This document shows positions 34,750 to 43,913 of a stretch of 64,000 bases of DNA, piece after piece; the stretch's first letter is position 1, and each line of letters opens with the position of its first letter. The position numbers and the translations under genes are program-made. Source of the DNA: JBGPRB01 sp964422155 (GTDB lineage: Bacteria > Chloroflexota > Dehalococcoidia > Dehalococcoidales > RBG-16-60-22); NCBI GenBank assembly GCA_964422155.1, contig CAYQZZ010000001.1:37478-101477 (forward strand), written 5' to 3'. The notes under the pieces were generated by a model. The model saw only the letters and a program-made list of their open reading frames with translations, did not search any database and was not told the DNA's origin.

Positions 34750-35970
34750 GTGAATAGGAAGAGTATGAAAGGGACTCCTCCTCGAGAGAATTTACCGCAA
34801 AAAGATAATTCATCCATAGGAATCACTATGTGGCTCCTGCAGGCTAAAGCGAAGACGGGCGCACGCAATCCCCATTTCTGGATAATCACAGGCATTTTTA
34901 TCGTCTTTTCGTATGTTTACTACGGTGTTTTGACCTCTTTCCAGGATATTTATGTTATTATTTTCTTTTACCCGCTGATATATGCTGCTATCGTCTACCG
35001 TCTGCGGGGGGTAATCGTCAGTGGACTCGTTTTTCTTGGTATCCTGTTGCCGCAGGCCCTCCTTTTTGCTCATGACCCGATTTCATTGATGCGGACGCTG
35101 ATTTTCGCTATCTTTGCCTACCTTGTTGCCAGCCTGGGGGCGACCCTGCTGAACTATCTGGAACATCAGCTGGAAACTCATAAAGAAATCCTGTCCTTGA
35201 ATGATGAGTTGAACGACTCTATCGAACGGTTACAGAAAACCCAGCAGCAGCTTATACAGGCGGCGAAACTCACCTCGATAGGGCAGCTAGCGGCGGCCGT
35301 AGCCCATGAGCTTAATAATCCTCTGGCTGGTGTCATGGTCTATACCAGGCTGATGAAAGACAAGCTGGCCAGGGATAAATTGGATAAGGAACAATTGCAG
35401 AATAATCTGGTGAAAATAGAGTCGGCAATCGAGTATTGCGGCGGGATAATACGCGGCCTCCTCGATTTTGCCCATCAATCCGAGCCGTTGCTGCGCCCGG
35501 TAACGATAGGCCGGGCTATCGATAAGGCTATGTCGCTGGTAGGGCACCAGGCCAAGGTGAAGATGATAGAGGTAGCCAGGGAAGAATCGCCGTCGCTGCC
35601 GCTGGTGGTGGCTGATTTCAATCAGCTCGTGCAGGTCTTTATCAACCTGGTGATAAACGCAATTCAGGCCATGAATGAAGGCTGCAAGCTGACGCTCCGC
35701 ACATCACAGGACGGTGATTGGGTCAGAGTGAGTGTTCATGATACCGGCTGCGGCATTCCTCAGGAGAACCTGGACAAGCTCTTTACGCCCTTTTTCACCA
35801 CCAAGGATGAAGTAAAAGGAGTCGGCCTGGGACTGGCGGTCTCCTACGGTATTGTTGAGCGGAATGGCGGCAGGATTGAAGTAAAGAGCGAGGTGGGCAA
35901 GGGAAGCACCTTTACGGTCGTTCTGCCGGCCTATAAAGGGGAGACACCGCCAAATCAATCAAAGAATTAA
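34750..35970 (+). CDS. Membrane sensor histidine kinase
   Basis: A 406-residue kinase. Residues about 40-145 hold four hydrophobic segments with short loops and no large external sensor domain. A coiled segment (ETHKEILSLNDELNDSIERL) leads to the HisKA domain with His186 in AAVAHELNNPLAGV. The ATPase domain has the N box QVFINLVINAIQAM, G1 DTGCGIP, F box FTPFFTTKD and G2 GVGLGLAVSYGIV. It is convergent with the response regulator at 36017, which is its probable partner. The signal is unknown, possibly a membrane or redox state. Confidence 0.92.
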   Translation: MNRKSMKGTPPRENLPQKDNSSIGITMWLLQAKAKTGARNPHFWIITGIFIVFSYVYYGVLTSFQDIYVIIFFYPLIYAAIVYRLRGVIVSGLVFLGILLPQALLFAHDPISLMRTLIFAIFAYLVASLGATLLNYLEHQLETHKEILSLNDELNDSIERLQKTQQQLIQAAKLTSIGQLAAAVAHELNNPLAGVMVYTRLMKDKLARDKLDKEQLQNNLVKIESAIEYCGGIIRGLLDFAHQSEPLLRPVTIGRAIDKAMSLVGHQAKVKMIEVAREESPSLPLVVADFNQLVQVFINLVINAIQAMNEGCKLTLRTSQDGDWVRVSVHDTGCGIPQENLDKLFTPFFTTKDEVKGVGLGLAVSYGIVERNGGRIEVKSEVGKGSTFTVVLPAYKGETPPNQSKN

Positions 35971-36016
35971 AATTTCTAATTATTAACCGGACAGGGCAAC
36001 CTGACAATAAATTCCG

Positions 36017-36679
36017 CTACTGTATATCGTCAAGTTCAATATATCCCTGCTTTAGTCCTTTGATGATGGCATCGGTGCGGCTGCTGCAGCCCAGTTTGTT
36101 GAAAATGTTCGTCATATGGGCTTTCACGGTACGGAGGCTGATAAAAAGCTTTTCGGACATTTCCTTATTGCTCAGTCCCCGGGACGCCCATTTTAGAATT
36201 TCCATCTCCCTCGCTGTGAGTTGCCCACTGGTCTCACGCTCATCCTGGGTTTTTGATAAACTGGCCAGACGCTGCACGAGCTTGCGGGTCACTTCGGGGT
36301 CAAGCACCGATTCACCCGAGCGTACCTCCCGTATGGCTTTCACCACGTCATTACCGGGAGAGTTTTTCAGTAAGTAGCCGCAGGCACCGGCTTCGAGCAG
36401 GCCGATAATATAGCGGATGTCAGCGTAGGCCGTAAGTATCAATATAGCCGTCGCCGGGCTTACCTGCTTTATTTGTTTGGTCGCTTCGACGCCGTTAAGC
36501 TTGGGCATGACGATATCCATGATAACGATATCCGGTTTGAGTTCACTGGCCAGCCTGACGGCCTCTTCGCCATCAGCTGCCTCCCCCACCAGCTGAAAGT
36601 CCTTTTCTTGTTCGAGGAGATTACGCATGCCCTCCCTCAGCATGGCGTGGTCATCGGCAATTAAAATCCTGGTTTTCAT
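36017..36679 (-). CDS. NarL/LuxR-type response regulator
   Basis: About 220 residues. The receiver has the acidic pair in LIADDHAMLREGM, phosphoacceptor Asp55 in IVIMDIVMPKLNG, Thr in LILTAYAD and Lys in GYLLKNSPGN. The C-terminal GerE/LuxR helix-turn-helix (LTAREMEILKWASRG, then SNKEMSEKLFISLRTVKAHM) is complete. I choose ATG 36679, which has AGGAG upstream, over the ATG six codons earlier. It is convergent with the histidine kinase and probably receives phosphate from it. Target genes are unknown. Confidence 0.92.
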   Translation of the reverse strand: MKTRILIADDHAMLREGMRNLLEQEKDFQLVGEAADGEEAVRLASELKPDIVIMDIVMPKLNGVEATKQIKQVSPATAILILTAYADIRYIIGLLEAGACGYLLKNSPGNDVVKAIREVRSGESVLDPEVTRKLVQRLASLSKTQDERETSGQLTAREMEILKWASRGLSNKEMSEKLFISLRTVKAHMTNIFNKLGCSSRTDAIIKGLKQGYIELDDIQ

Positions 36680-36827
36680 TAAGCTCCTATTGGGCATGAT
36701 TTAAGATAATGCGTCCTATTACATTCTAAAACGTTCAGCGAAAAATCTCAATTATTGAGATTGTTTTGCCATTATTCGGTGTCAATGGGTATATAATCCC
36801 CTTGAATCGATATTTAAGGGGGAAGAT

Positions 36828-37154
36828 ATGTCTAGAAATATTCCAAAGAAAACAATTGGCATCTTGGCATTACTCATTATTTGGCTCATCAGGGGTATAT
36901 GGGAGGGTTGGATATTCGGTAAAATTACCTCAATATTGGAGGATTGGGGTGTCCCTATGAATGTTATTAATTTCATAAGGGATAATCAGGGCTACATCGT
37001 ACCGTCAATAGCTATTGTGGGTATCGTAATTATCATAGCATGGTCATTTATTGATATACAGCGAAAAGAATCTGGGTTATATAGTATTTTTCCACTATTG
37101 AGAAAAATGGAAAAACGTTTATGGGAATTAGCTAATGACTATCGGCACGTTTAA
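36828..37154 (+). CDS. Small two-helix membrane protein, hypothetical
   Basis: A 108-residue protein with hydrophobic segments at about residues 10-25 (IGILALLIIWLIRGIW) and 55-73 (YIVPSIAIVGIVIIIAWSFI) and a basic C-terminus. The ATG follows GGGGGAAG closely, and TATATAAT lies about 40 bases upstream, so it looks like a real expressed gene. I do not recognise the family. Its end overlaps the start of a broken acetate-transporter fragment. Confidence 0.6.
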   Translation: MSRNIPKKTIGILALLIIWLIRGIWEGWIFGKITSILEDWGVPMNVINFIRDNQGYIVPSIAIVGIVIIIAWSFIDIQRKESGLYSIFPLLRKMEKRLWELANDYRHV

Positions 37155-37362
37155 AATGACCTACATGTACCTCTTTGTGTTCACCTCATTAACCATACTG
37201 TTCTTCCTGCTGGCGGCTCACTTCTTTGGTGCCCTGTCCGCCATGGTGCCCGGGATTGAAGGCATTTTCTGCGGTGCGGCAGCCGTATACGGCTCCGCCG
37301 CCGTCATCGTTAACGCCAAGTACGGACGTGAGATATTGCCACTCGGTATAATATCGAAATAG
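37135..37362 (+). pseudogene. C-terminal fragment of a GPR1/FUN34/YaaH (SatP-type) acetate transporter
   Basis: A 75-residue frame whose residues 8-75 (including LFVFTSLTILFFLLAAHFFG, GIEGIFCGAAAVYGSAAVI and KYGREILPLG) resemble the last two helices of the GPR1/FUN34/YaaH acetate uptake family, normally about 190-200 residues with six helices. The first four helices and the family signature near the N-terminus are missing; upstream is the unrelated small membrane protein. It is most likely a truncated remnant. Confidence 0.6.
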
Positions 37363-37608
37363 AGTCTCTTCGGGGAGAAGCGGTCTCGGCCCTTGCGTTA
37401 AAGTCTTGAGCCAGAATATTGATAAGGTTCTCCTTCTGGCAAAGCAAAATGTGATTTATATCAGGGGGTGGCCGCTTTCTTCATTTCCGGAATCAGCGGT
37501 CTTACTGGTGGTATTACGCTTTTTATCTAACGCAACGGAGAAAAACAGGCTATTGAAGCTGATATAGAATGCTTCTACTAGCCGTTTTTTATAGATGTCA
37601 GAGTATAT

Positions 37609-38598
37609 TTATACCCTGATGCAGGCTACCTGGTGTCCTTCGCCGATATCTCTCAGGGGCGGTATGGCCTGGCTGCAATCGGGGATAGCCATAAAGCAGC
37701 GTGGGTGGAAGCTGCAGCCTGGGGGTGGGTTCAGGGGGCTGGGTACTTCGCCCTTCAGGATGATGCGTTCCCGGGTTTCTTCGACAAAGGGGTCGGCGAT
37801 AGGAATGGCGGAGAGCAGGGCTCTGGTGTAAGGATGCAGGGGGTTGTCGTAGAGCACTCTTGACTTGCAGATTTCCACGATGCGTCCCAGGTACATCACT
37901 GCCACGCGGTCGCTGATGTGGCGCACTACGGAGAGGTCATGGGCGATGAAGAGGTAACTCAACTCCTTGATACCTTCCTGCAGTTCTTCCAGCAGGTTGA
38001 TAATCTGGGCCTGGATGGAGACGTCCAGAGCGGAGATAGGCTCGTCGCAGACGATGAGGTTGGGGTCGCAGGCCAGGGCGCGGGCCACGCCGATGCGTTG
38101 TCTCTGGCCGCCGGAGAACTCATGGGGGAAACGGTCGGTCATGGAAGGGTCGAGGCCGACGATGCGGAAGAGTTGCTCCACCCTGTCATTGTATTCTCCC
38201 CTGGAGGTGGACAGGTGGTGTATTTTAAGAGGTTCGCCGACGATACTGCCGGCGCTCTGGCGGGGGTCCAGGGAGGAGTATGGGTCCTGGAAGATGAGGG
38301 CCATTTTTCGGCGGATTTCTCTCAATTTATTTTCCGGGAGCGAGGTAATATTCTCGTCTTGGAAGAGGATATTGCCTCCGGTGGGGCGGTAGAGGCCGAG
38401 GACGCAGCGGCCGATGGTGGTCTTACCGCAACCACTCTCTCCCACGAGGCCAAGGGTTTCATCCTTCATCAGTTTGAAGGAGACGCCGTCGACGGCTTTG
38501 ACATCGGCGACCTTGCGGCGCAAGAGGCCGCGGGTAACGGGGAAGTACATTTTGAGGTCTTTGACATCTAAGATGGCATCATTACGTTTCTGGTTCAC
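37609..38598 (-). CDS. dppF: Peptide/nickel-type ABC importer ATPase (DppF/OppF)
   Basis: A 329-residue ABC ATPase. Walker A is GESGCGKTT, the signature is FSGGQRQRIGVARALA and Walker B is LIVCDEPISALD. The C-terminal oligopeptide-transporter extension (HPYTRALLSAIPIADP, GCSFHPRCFMAIPDC) carries the cysteines seen in OppF/DppF. It is the last gene of a five-gene importer operon, and its start overlaps the dppD stop (ATGA-type overlap of four bases). Confidence 0.93.
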   Translation of the reverse strand: MNQKRNDAILDVKDLKMYFPVTRGLLRRKVADVKAVDGVSFKLMKDETLGLVGESGCGKTTIGRCVLGLYRPTGGNILFQDENITSLPENKLREIRRKMALIFQDPYSSLDPRQSAGSIVGEPLKIHHLSTSRGEYNDRVEQLFRIVGLDPSMTDRFPHEFSGGQRQRIGVARALACDPNLIVCDEPISALDVSIQAQIINLLEELQEGIKELSYLFIAHDLSVVRHISDRVAVMYLGRIVEICKSRVLYDNPLHPYTRALLSAIPIADPFVEETRERIILKGEVPSPLNPPPGCSFHPRCFMAIPDCSQAIPPLRDIGEGHQVACIRV

Positions 38599-39584
38599 TT
38601 GTTTTTCTCCTTGGTGTCAGCGTAGCACCTTATAAAGTGGTTGCCATTAACAGAAGTAAGCCCCGGCCATGGTTCTTTGAAACATTTATCAATTTTGTAG
38701 TGACATCTGGGTAGGAAGGCGCAGGTGGATGGCATATTGATGAGGTTGGGAGGCAGACCCTCGATAGGGACAAGCTTTCTGCCCTCCTCCTCGTCGAGCC
38801 TGGGGATGCACTTGAGGAGGCCGATGGTATAGGGATGGCGCGGATTGCCGAAGATGTCCTTGGTAGTGCCCGATTCGACAATACGCCCGGCATACATGAT
38901 ATATATTCTCTGGGCATAGCGGGCGACGACGCCCAGGTTATGGGTCACGATAACCAGGGAGGCGCGGAAATGCTGGACCATGTCCTTCATCAGCTCCAGC
39001 AGCTGCGCCTGGGTGGTAACGTCCAGGGCCGTGGTGGGCTCATCGGCAATGAGTATTCTGGGATTACAAGAAAGCGCCATGGCGATCATCACCCTCTGGC
39101 GCATGCCACCGCTGAAGTGATGGGGATAATCATCGATACGACTGGCCGCACCCGGAATACCGACCATGCTCATCAGCTCGATGGCTCTCTTCCGGGAAGT
39201 ATCATCACTCATTTTCATGTGCAGTACCAGCATCTCGGTAAGCTGCTGGCCGATGGTCAAAACCGGGTTGAGAGATGTCATAGGTTCCTGAAAAATCATG
39301 GCTATCTTGGCGCCGCGTACGGCACGCATCCGGGGTCCGTTGGCCTCGAATTTGAGCAGGTTTTGCCCTTCGAAGATGACCTCGCCGCCGGCGATTTCGC
39401 CGGGGGCGCTGATGAGCTGCATCGTGGAGAGCTGGCTGACGGACTTACCGCAGCCGCTCTCACCCACAAGGCCAACGATTTCCAGTTCGTCAATATAATA
39501 GGATATGCCATCGACGGCCCTGACCACGCCGCTTTCTGTCTTGAATTGGGTTACCAGGTTGTTGACTCTCAATAGTTCTGTCAT
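38595..39584 (-). CDS. dppD: Peptide/nickel-type ABC importer ATPase (DppD/OppD)
   Basis: A 329-residue ABC ATPase. It has Walker A GESGCGKS, signature FSGGMRQRVMIAMAL, Walker B ILIADEPTTALDVT and the H-loop VTHNLG. The C-terminal OppD extension ends CAFLPRCHYKIDKC, with conserved cysteines. It pairs with DppF as a heterodimeric motor on the two permeases. A gap of about 70 bases with AT-rich palindromes separates it from dppC. Confidence 0.93.
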   Translation of the reverse strand: MTELLRVNNLVTQFKTESGVVRAVDGISYYIDELEIVGLVGESGCGKSVSQLSTMQLISAPGEIAGGEVIFEGQNLLKFEANGPRMRAVRGAKIAMIFQEPMTSLNPVLTIGQQLTEMLVLHMKMSDDTSRKRAIELMSMVGIPGAASRIDDYPHHFSGGMRQRVMIAMALSCNPRILIADEPTTALDVTTQAQLLELMKDMVQHFRASLVIVTHNLGVVARYAQRIYIMYAGRIVESGTTKDIFGNPRHPYTIGLLKCIPRLDEEEGRKLVPIEGLPPNLINMPSTCAFLPRCHYKIDKCFKEPWPGLTSVNGNHFIRCYADTKEKNK

Positions 39585-39600
39585 AATTATTTCCTTAATT

Positions 39601-39666
39601 TTTTTTATATTATAATATACTTTTAAATAATAATATACCTCAAAATTTTTTTATATTATAATATAC
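39601..39666. repeat. Two copies of an AT-rich palindrome in the dpp operon
   Basis: TTTTTTATATTATAATATAC occurs at 39601-39620 and again at 39647-39666. Each contains the perfect 14-base palindrome TATATTATAATATA. The second copy extends into the last codons of dppC. It could be a regulator site, an RNA processing element or slipped AT sequence. Confidence 0.5.
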
Positions 39667-40552
39667 CTCTAAGTCTCGGGTCTAGGGCATCCCTCAACCC
39701 ATCCCCCACCATGTTGAAGGCAAAAACGACCAGCATGATAGCGATGCCGGGGGCAAAGGAAAGTATCGGATTTGACAGCAGGTAAATGTAGCCGTCATTC
39801 ACCATGGCGCCCCAGGCTGCCCCCGGCGGTTTGATGCCGATGCCCAGGAAGCTGAGCCCGGCCTCGGCCATGATAATACCCCCTAGCTGCAGCGTTACCA
39901 GTACTATTATAGGCGGCAGGGCATTCGGCAGGATATGGTTCATCATGATGCGCCGGTTGCTGGAGCCCATTGACCGCCCGGCCATAACATAGTCATTTTC
40001 CTTGAGGCTCAGGGCCAGTCCGTTCATTACCCTGGCATTCCCGGGTACTGAAGCGATACTCAAAGCGATGATGACGTTTTGGATGCCGCCGCCCAGTACC
40101 GCCGACAGGAGAAGGGCCAGTATCAGCATCGGGAAGGACATGAGCGCGTCCATTACCCTCATGATAACCGCACTGGCAACACCGCGGAAGAAACCGGCAA
40201 TCATTCCCAGGGTAGTACCGATAACCGCGGCAACTCCCACCGTGATAAAACCGACTTCCAAGGCTGTCCGGCTGCCAAAGATAAGGCGGCTTAATGTGTC
40301 TCTACCCTGGATGTCCGTACCCAGCCAGTAGGTCTTGTTCGGTTTAAGCATCGAATCCGCCAGATTGCCACGAAAAGGGTCGTGGGGAGCTAAATAATTG
40401 GCGAATATGGCACTAAACACCAGCAGAGCAAAGACCACCAGGCCGAAGATAACTATCCTGCGTTGCAGGAATACCCTCCAGAAACGCCCCCATTCGCTGA
40501 CGCGCGGCGGGGCCTCTTGGAATTCTTTGGAATCCGTGGTCTTTTTAGCCAT
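39656..40552 (-). CDS. dppC: Peptide/nickel-type ABC importer permease (DppC)
   Basis: A 298-residue permease with an N-terminal OppC leader region (FLQRRIVIFGLVVFALLVFS) and six hydrophobic segments. It has LGTDIQGRDTLSRLIFGSR and the ATPase-contact EAA loop (GRSMGSSNRRIMMNHILPNA). It forms the channel with DppB. The last codons lie within the AT-rich palindromic repeat. Confidence 0.92.
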   Translation of the reverse strand: MAKKTTDSKEFQEAPPRVSEWGRFWRVFLQRRIVIFGLVVFALLVFSAIFANYLAPHDPFRGNLADSMLKPNKTYWLGTDIQGRDTLSRLIFGSRTALEVGFITVGVAAVIGTTLGMIAGFFRGVASAVIMRVMDALMSFPMLILALLLSAVLGGGIQNVIIALSIASVPGNARVMNGLALSLKENDYVMAGRSMGSSNRRIMMNHILPNALPPIIVLVTLQLGGIIMAEAGLSFLGIGIKPPGAAWGAMVNDGYIYLLSNPILSFAPGIAIMLVVFAFNMVGDGLRDALDPRLRGIL

Positions 40553-40565
40553 GACTTAATTTCTC

Positions 40566-41525
40566 CTAGCCGTACCGTATCCTGGGGTCAATCCAGACAT
40601 AGGATATTTCGACGAATAAATTAGTTAAAATGATTATCAGGGAAATTACCAGGGTGCCGGATTGTATTACCACGTAGTCCTGGGCGAAGAGGCTGGTAAC
40701 CAGCAGCCTGCCGATACCGGGAATGGCAAAGATAGTCTCAACAATCACCGAGCCGGCAAAAACCATGCCAACTCCTATGCCCAGCACGGTAACCACCGGG
40801 ATAAGGCCGTTCTTCAGGGCGTGTTTCAAGATGACGGTGCGTTCTCTCAGGCCCTTGGACCAGGCGGTACGGATGTAGTCCTGCCGGGTAACCTCGAGCA
40901 TGCTTGACCGCGTCAGGCGCGCCGTAGTCGATAGACCCGTGATGGCCATGCAGAAGACCGGCATGATTAACTGTCTTGAGCCATACCAGAAATCATCAAA
41001 GGGAGAGGTATAGCCGTAAATGGGGAGCCAGTGAAGCTGGAGGCCGAAAAGGTATATTAACATCACCGACAGCCAGAAAATCGGGATACATACGCCGATA
41101 TTTGCCAGAAAGGTTGAAACGGCATCTATCCATGTGCCGCGCCTGATGGCGGCGGCCAGTCCCATCAGGACGCCGATAACAATATTGAGGATGAGGGCCA
41201 GCACACCCAGGTGCAGGGTTATGGGAAAGCGGTCTTTCATGAGTGTGCCTACATTCTCATGGTAGTATATCGAAGTGCCCAGGTTGCCGTGGAGCAGTCC
41301 CCACGCCCAGTTACCATATTGTACCATGAGTGGCTTGTCCAGCCCGTACTCGATGCGGAGGGATTCTATTTGCTCGTGTGGAATCGCGCCCGAAGTGGCT
41401 TGCTGCCCCAGGAATATTATCAGAGGGTCGCCGGGCAGGAGGCGCATGGCAAAGAAAACAATTAACGTGACGATGACGACGATAACCAGTGCCATGAGTA
41501 GTCGACGCATGATATACGCGGTCAT
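40566..41525 (-). CDS. dppB: Peptide/nickel-type ABC importer permease (DppB)
   Basis: A 319-residue permease of the OppB/DppB family. It begins MTAYIMRRLLMALVIVVIVT with FFAMRLLPGDPL, and ends with the conserved AGSVIVETIFAIPGIGRLLV and ISYVWIDPRIRYG. Six hydrophobic segments are visible. It is separated from the substrate-binding protein gene by a 216-base gap holding a strong hairpin. Confidence 0.93.
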   Translation of the reverse strand: MTAYIMRRLLMALVIVVIVTLIVFFAMRLLPGDPLIIFLGQQATSGAIPHEQIESLRIEYGLDKPLMVQYGNWAWGLLHGNLGTSIYYHENVGTLMKDRFPITLHLGVLALILNIVIGVLMGLAAAIRRGTWIDAVSTFLANIGVCIPIFWLSVMLIYLFGLQLHWLPIYGYTSPFDDFWYGSRQLIMPVFCMAITGLSTTARLTRSSMLEVTRQDYIRTAWSKGLRERTVILKHALKNGLIPVVTVLGIGVGMVFAGSVIVETIFAIPGIGRLLVTSLFAQDYVVIQSGTLVISLIIILTNLFVEISYVWIDPRIRYG

Positions 41526-41662
41526 CTCAAATTCCAGTCCTTACTCTGGTATCCATCCACGTTCAAGACAGAGAAAAAAGCCACTATCTCAGACTGTGAC
41601 GATGTCATCCCTGAGACATGCAGCCTATCAGCTTATAGAAAATTTCCAGTTTATGCATGATG

Positions 41663-41715
41663 CTGGGTGGTTCGCCACCGTCTTATCGATATATATCAAT
41701 GGGCGAACCACCCAG
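41663..41715. promoter_or_regulatory. Stable stem-loop between the binding-protein gene and dppB
   Basis: CTGGGTGGTTCGCC (41663-41676) pairs perfectly with GGCGAACCACCCAG (41702-41715) around a loop that includes an AT palindrome. No T-run follows, so it is more likely an RNA-stabilising or partial-attenuation structure than a terminator. Such hairpins often raise binding-protein output over the permeases. Confidence 0.55.
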
Positions 41716-41741
41716 ATAATTATACAATTATACCATCCCGC

Positions 41742-43472
41742 TTAGTGCTTGTCCATCCAGATCTCGTACTGATCCCAGCGCGTGAACCCCTGTGTGTACT
41801 GTGTGCTGTGCACGTAGGGCTGCTGCATAGTGTATACCGGGAACGCATAAACCGGGATAATCTTGGCATTATCCGTTAGAGCACGCATTAGCTTCCCGCA
41901 CCAGACCGCCTGGTCTTTGGGGTCAATTGCTAACTGCGCCTCGGCATCCATCGCCGCCTGTTCCGGTGTGTGCCCTAAGTATGAAACATCCGAGAATGGT
42001 GCGGTGCCGAACCAGCGCATGTATGTCTGCAGGTAGCTCGAATCCATGCCGCCCGCCATCGCCCAGAGCATGTCCTGGTCTGGCCCTGGCGTTGAAAAGA
42101 AGTAAGCTTGACCGTATCTGCCGGGGTCGGCGATATCCAGGTTAACCTGGAAGCCGGCGGCATCGAGTAACCCTTTGACAGCCACGCCGATACTCTGGCT
42201 CTGCGAGTCATTCCCGATCATCAGATTGACTTTGAGGCCGTTGGGATAGCCGGCGTCGGCCAGCAGCTGCTTGGCCTTGGCTGGATTATACGGCCTGGGG
42301 TCGTAGCTGGCGTCATAGCCCCACTCACCCGACATCGGCAGACTTTTCAGTGGCTCAAATATGCCGAACCCGATAGCTTTGGCTATCGCGGCTTTATCGA
42401 TGGCATACTCCACCGCTTCGCGCACTCTCTTATCGGCCATTTTCGAGTTAGGGTTGACGGTGTTGGGCCAGATACCAAACGGTAAGCGCGGCCAGGCCTG
42501 CTGGCGTTTATAGCCCATCTTCTCCAGGTCGGCCACCATGCTGGCCGGGGCACCCCACATATCGGCCTCTCCCGCCTGGAAGGCGGCGCGTGCCGTTACG
42601 GCGTCGGGGATGTATTTAACCTGGATGCCGTCAAGGTAAGGACGGCCGGGCTGCCAGTAGTTCGGGTTCTTCACCCAGATCATTTGGACATCACGCTTGT
42701 ACTCCTTCAGTATGAAGGGGCCGGTGCCGACGACATTGACGCGCTGCCATTCTATGCCTTTCTTGACGTCGCCGCCCGAGGCTTTGTCAAAGGCCGCTTT
42801 GGAGGTAACGACCGGCCAGTAACCCCAGTCGGGCACAAGCCGGTTGCTCCACTTGTTCAGGTTCATCACGAGCGTATATTTGTCGACGACCTGCATATCT
42901 TTCAGGAAGCCCTGGTTCGGCAGGGCTTTGGCGTCAATAATCATCTGGAAGTTCCACATTACGACATCGGCCGTCATTTCGGTGCCGTCATGGAACATGA
43001 TGCCCTTTCTCAGGTGCCAGGTTATTTTCAGGTTCTTATAATCATCGTCCACGCTCTCGCACAGGAACGGCTCTACCCCGGAACCGCTCATTCTTTGGTC
43101 GGTGGCCTGCACCAGGCCTTCTGCCGCGGGGAAAACGCCGGAGTGGTCACCCGGTCCCATTGCGGCAACATAGCTCAGCACCTGGGGTCCAGCGCCGGCG
43201 ATAATTCTCAGAACGCCGCCGTATACTGGCGTGCCGGGCTGGAATGTCGTTGATGGATACTTTCCTGCCGGTACTGTCGGTGCCGGTGCTGGTGCTGCCG
43301 GTGCTGGGGCTGCCGGTGCCGGTGCTGCCGGTGCTGGTGCTGCCGGTGCTGGTGCTGCCGGTGCCGGTGCTGCCGGTGCTGGTGCCGGTTTCACTTCCTC
43401 CTTGGCACAGCCGACCAGGAGCAGCCCGGCAATAACAATGACTGCTATGGTAAGAAATATTAGCTTCCTCAT
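41742..43472 (-). CDS. ABC importer substrate-binding lipoprotein (family 5)
   Basis: A 576-residue family-5 binding protein. The signal peptide LIFLTIAVIVIAGLLLVGC ends at a lipobox Cys, so it is anchored by lipid. An Ala-Pro linker (repeats of APAPA, residues 30-66) is encoded by tandem 18-base units at about 43271-43395. The SBP_bac_5 domain follows (IMFHDGTEMTADVVMWNF, VRVREAVEYAIDKA-like region KRVREAVEYAIDKAAIAKAI, NPAKAKQLLADAGYPNG). It delivers peptides or another small solute to the DppBCDF importer. The ligand is unknown, and this family also carries nickel, sugars and opines. Confidence 0.92.
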   Translation of the reverse strand: MRKLIFLTIAVIVIAGLLLVGCAKEEVKPAPAPAAPAPAAPAPAAPAPAAPAPAAPAPAAPAPAPTVPAGKYPSTTFQPGTPVYGGVLRIIAGAGPQVLSYVAAMGPGDHSGVFPAAEGLVQATDQRMSGSGVEPFLCESVDDDYKNLKITWHLRKGIMFHDGTEMTADVVMWNFQMIIDAKALPNQGFLKDMQVVDKYTLVMNLNKWSNRLVPDWGYWPVVTSKAAFDKASGGDVKKGIEWQRVNVVGTGPFILKEYKRDVQMIWVKNPNYWQPGRPYLDGIQVKYIPDAVTARAAFQAGEADMWGAPASMVADLEKMGYKRQQAWPRLPFGIWPNTVNPNSKMADKRVREAVEYAIDKAAIAKAIGFGIFEPLKSLPMSGEWGYDASYDPRPYNPAKAKQLLADAGYPNGLKVNLMIGNDSQSQSIGVAVKGLLDAAGFQVNLDIADPGRYGQAYFFSTPGPDQDMLWAMAGGMDSSYLQTYMRWFGTAPFSDVSYLGHTPEQAAMDAEAQLAIDPKDQAVWCGKLMRALTDNAKIIPVYAFPVYTMQQPYVHSTQYTQGFTRWDQYEIWMDKH

Positions 43473-43913
43473 TTATATTTTTCCTCCTCAGTTCAGATAA
43501 TATTACCTTTACATTCTCAATATTTTCACGGATTACGGGTGCATCACCCGACTTTCCGGTAACATAGATTATTGTTTGTCTCTGCACTGTCTGATATCGA
43601 TTGTAGAAATATATAAAGAAAAAATATCTAATATATATTCTGCTCATTATATATACGTATTTTTTAAAATGTCAAGATTTTTAACATTTAGGGTGTTTAA
43701 TAGTACCAAAAACAAGCATCCCACTGTCATTGCGAGCGTAGCGAAGCAATCTCTATAATGCGTCTTTGAGATTGCCACGTCCTTCAGCGGAAGGACTCGC
43801 AATGACAGAGGAGTTATTAAGCAATTTCATTATTATACAATACACGCCAGTAACTTGCTATACCGAGTTTGCTGGTTGTATGATAGGTAACTGGAAGCTA
43901 TATAAAATTTGAT
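43473..43913. other. Intergenic region without genes
   Basis: Between the binding-protein gene and the LutA-like gene I see only an AT-rich stretch and one inverted-repeat element (43724-43808). A TATAAA box ten bases before the ATG at 43914, with no ribosome site, could indicate a leaderless transcript. Confidence 0.5.
43724..43808. repeat. Inverted-repeat element (gtcattgcgag family)
   Basis: Bounded by CTGTCATTGCGAG and its exact complement CTCGCAATGACAG, 85 bases, with inner GAAGCAATCTC/GAGATTGCC segments. A second copy lies at 46974-47086. It is non-coding and MITE-like. Confidence 0.75.

Noticed and set aside
43271..43395. Tandem 18-base repeats in the binding-protein gene
   Set aside because: They encode an in-frame Ala-Pro linker after the lipobox, which is common in lipoproteins, and are not a CRISPR or mobile element.
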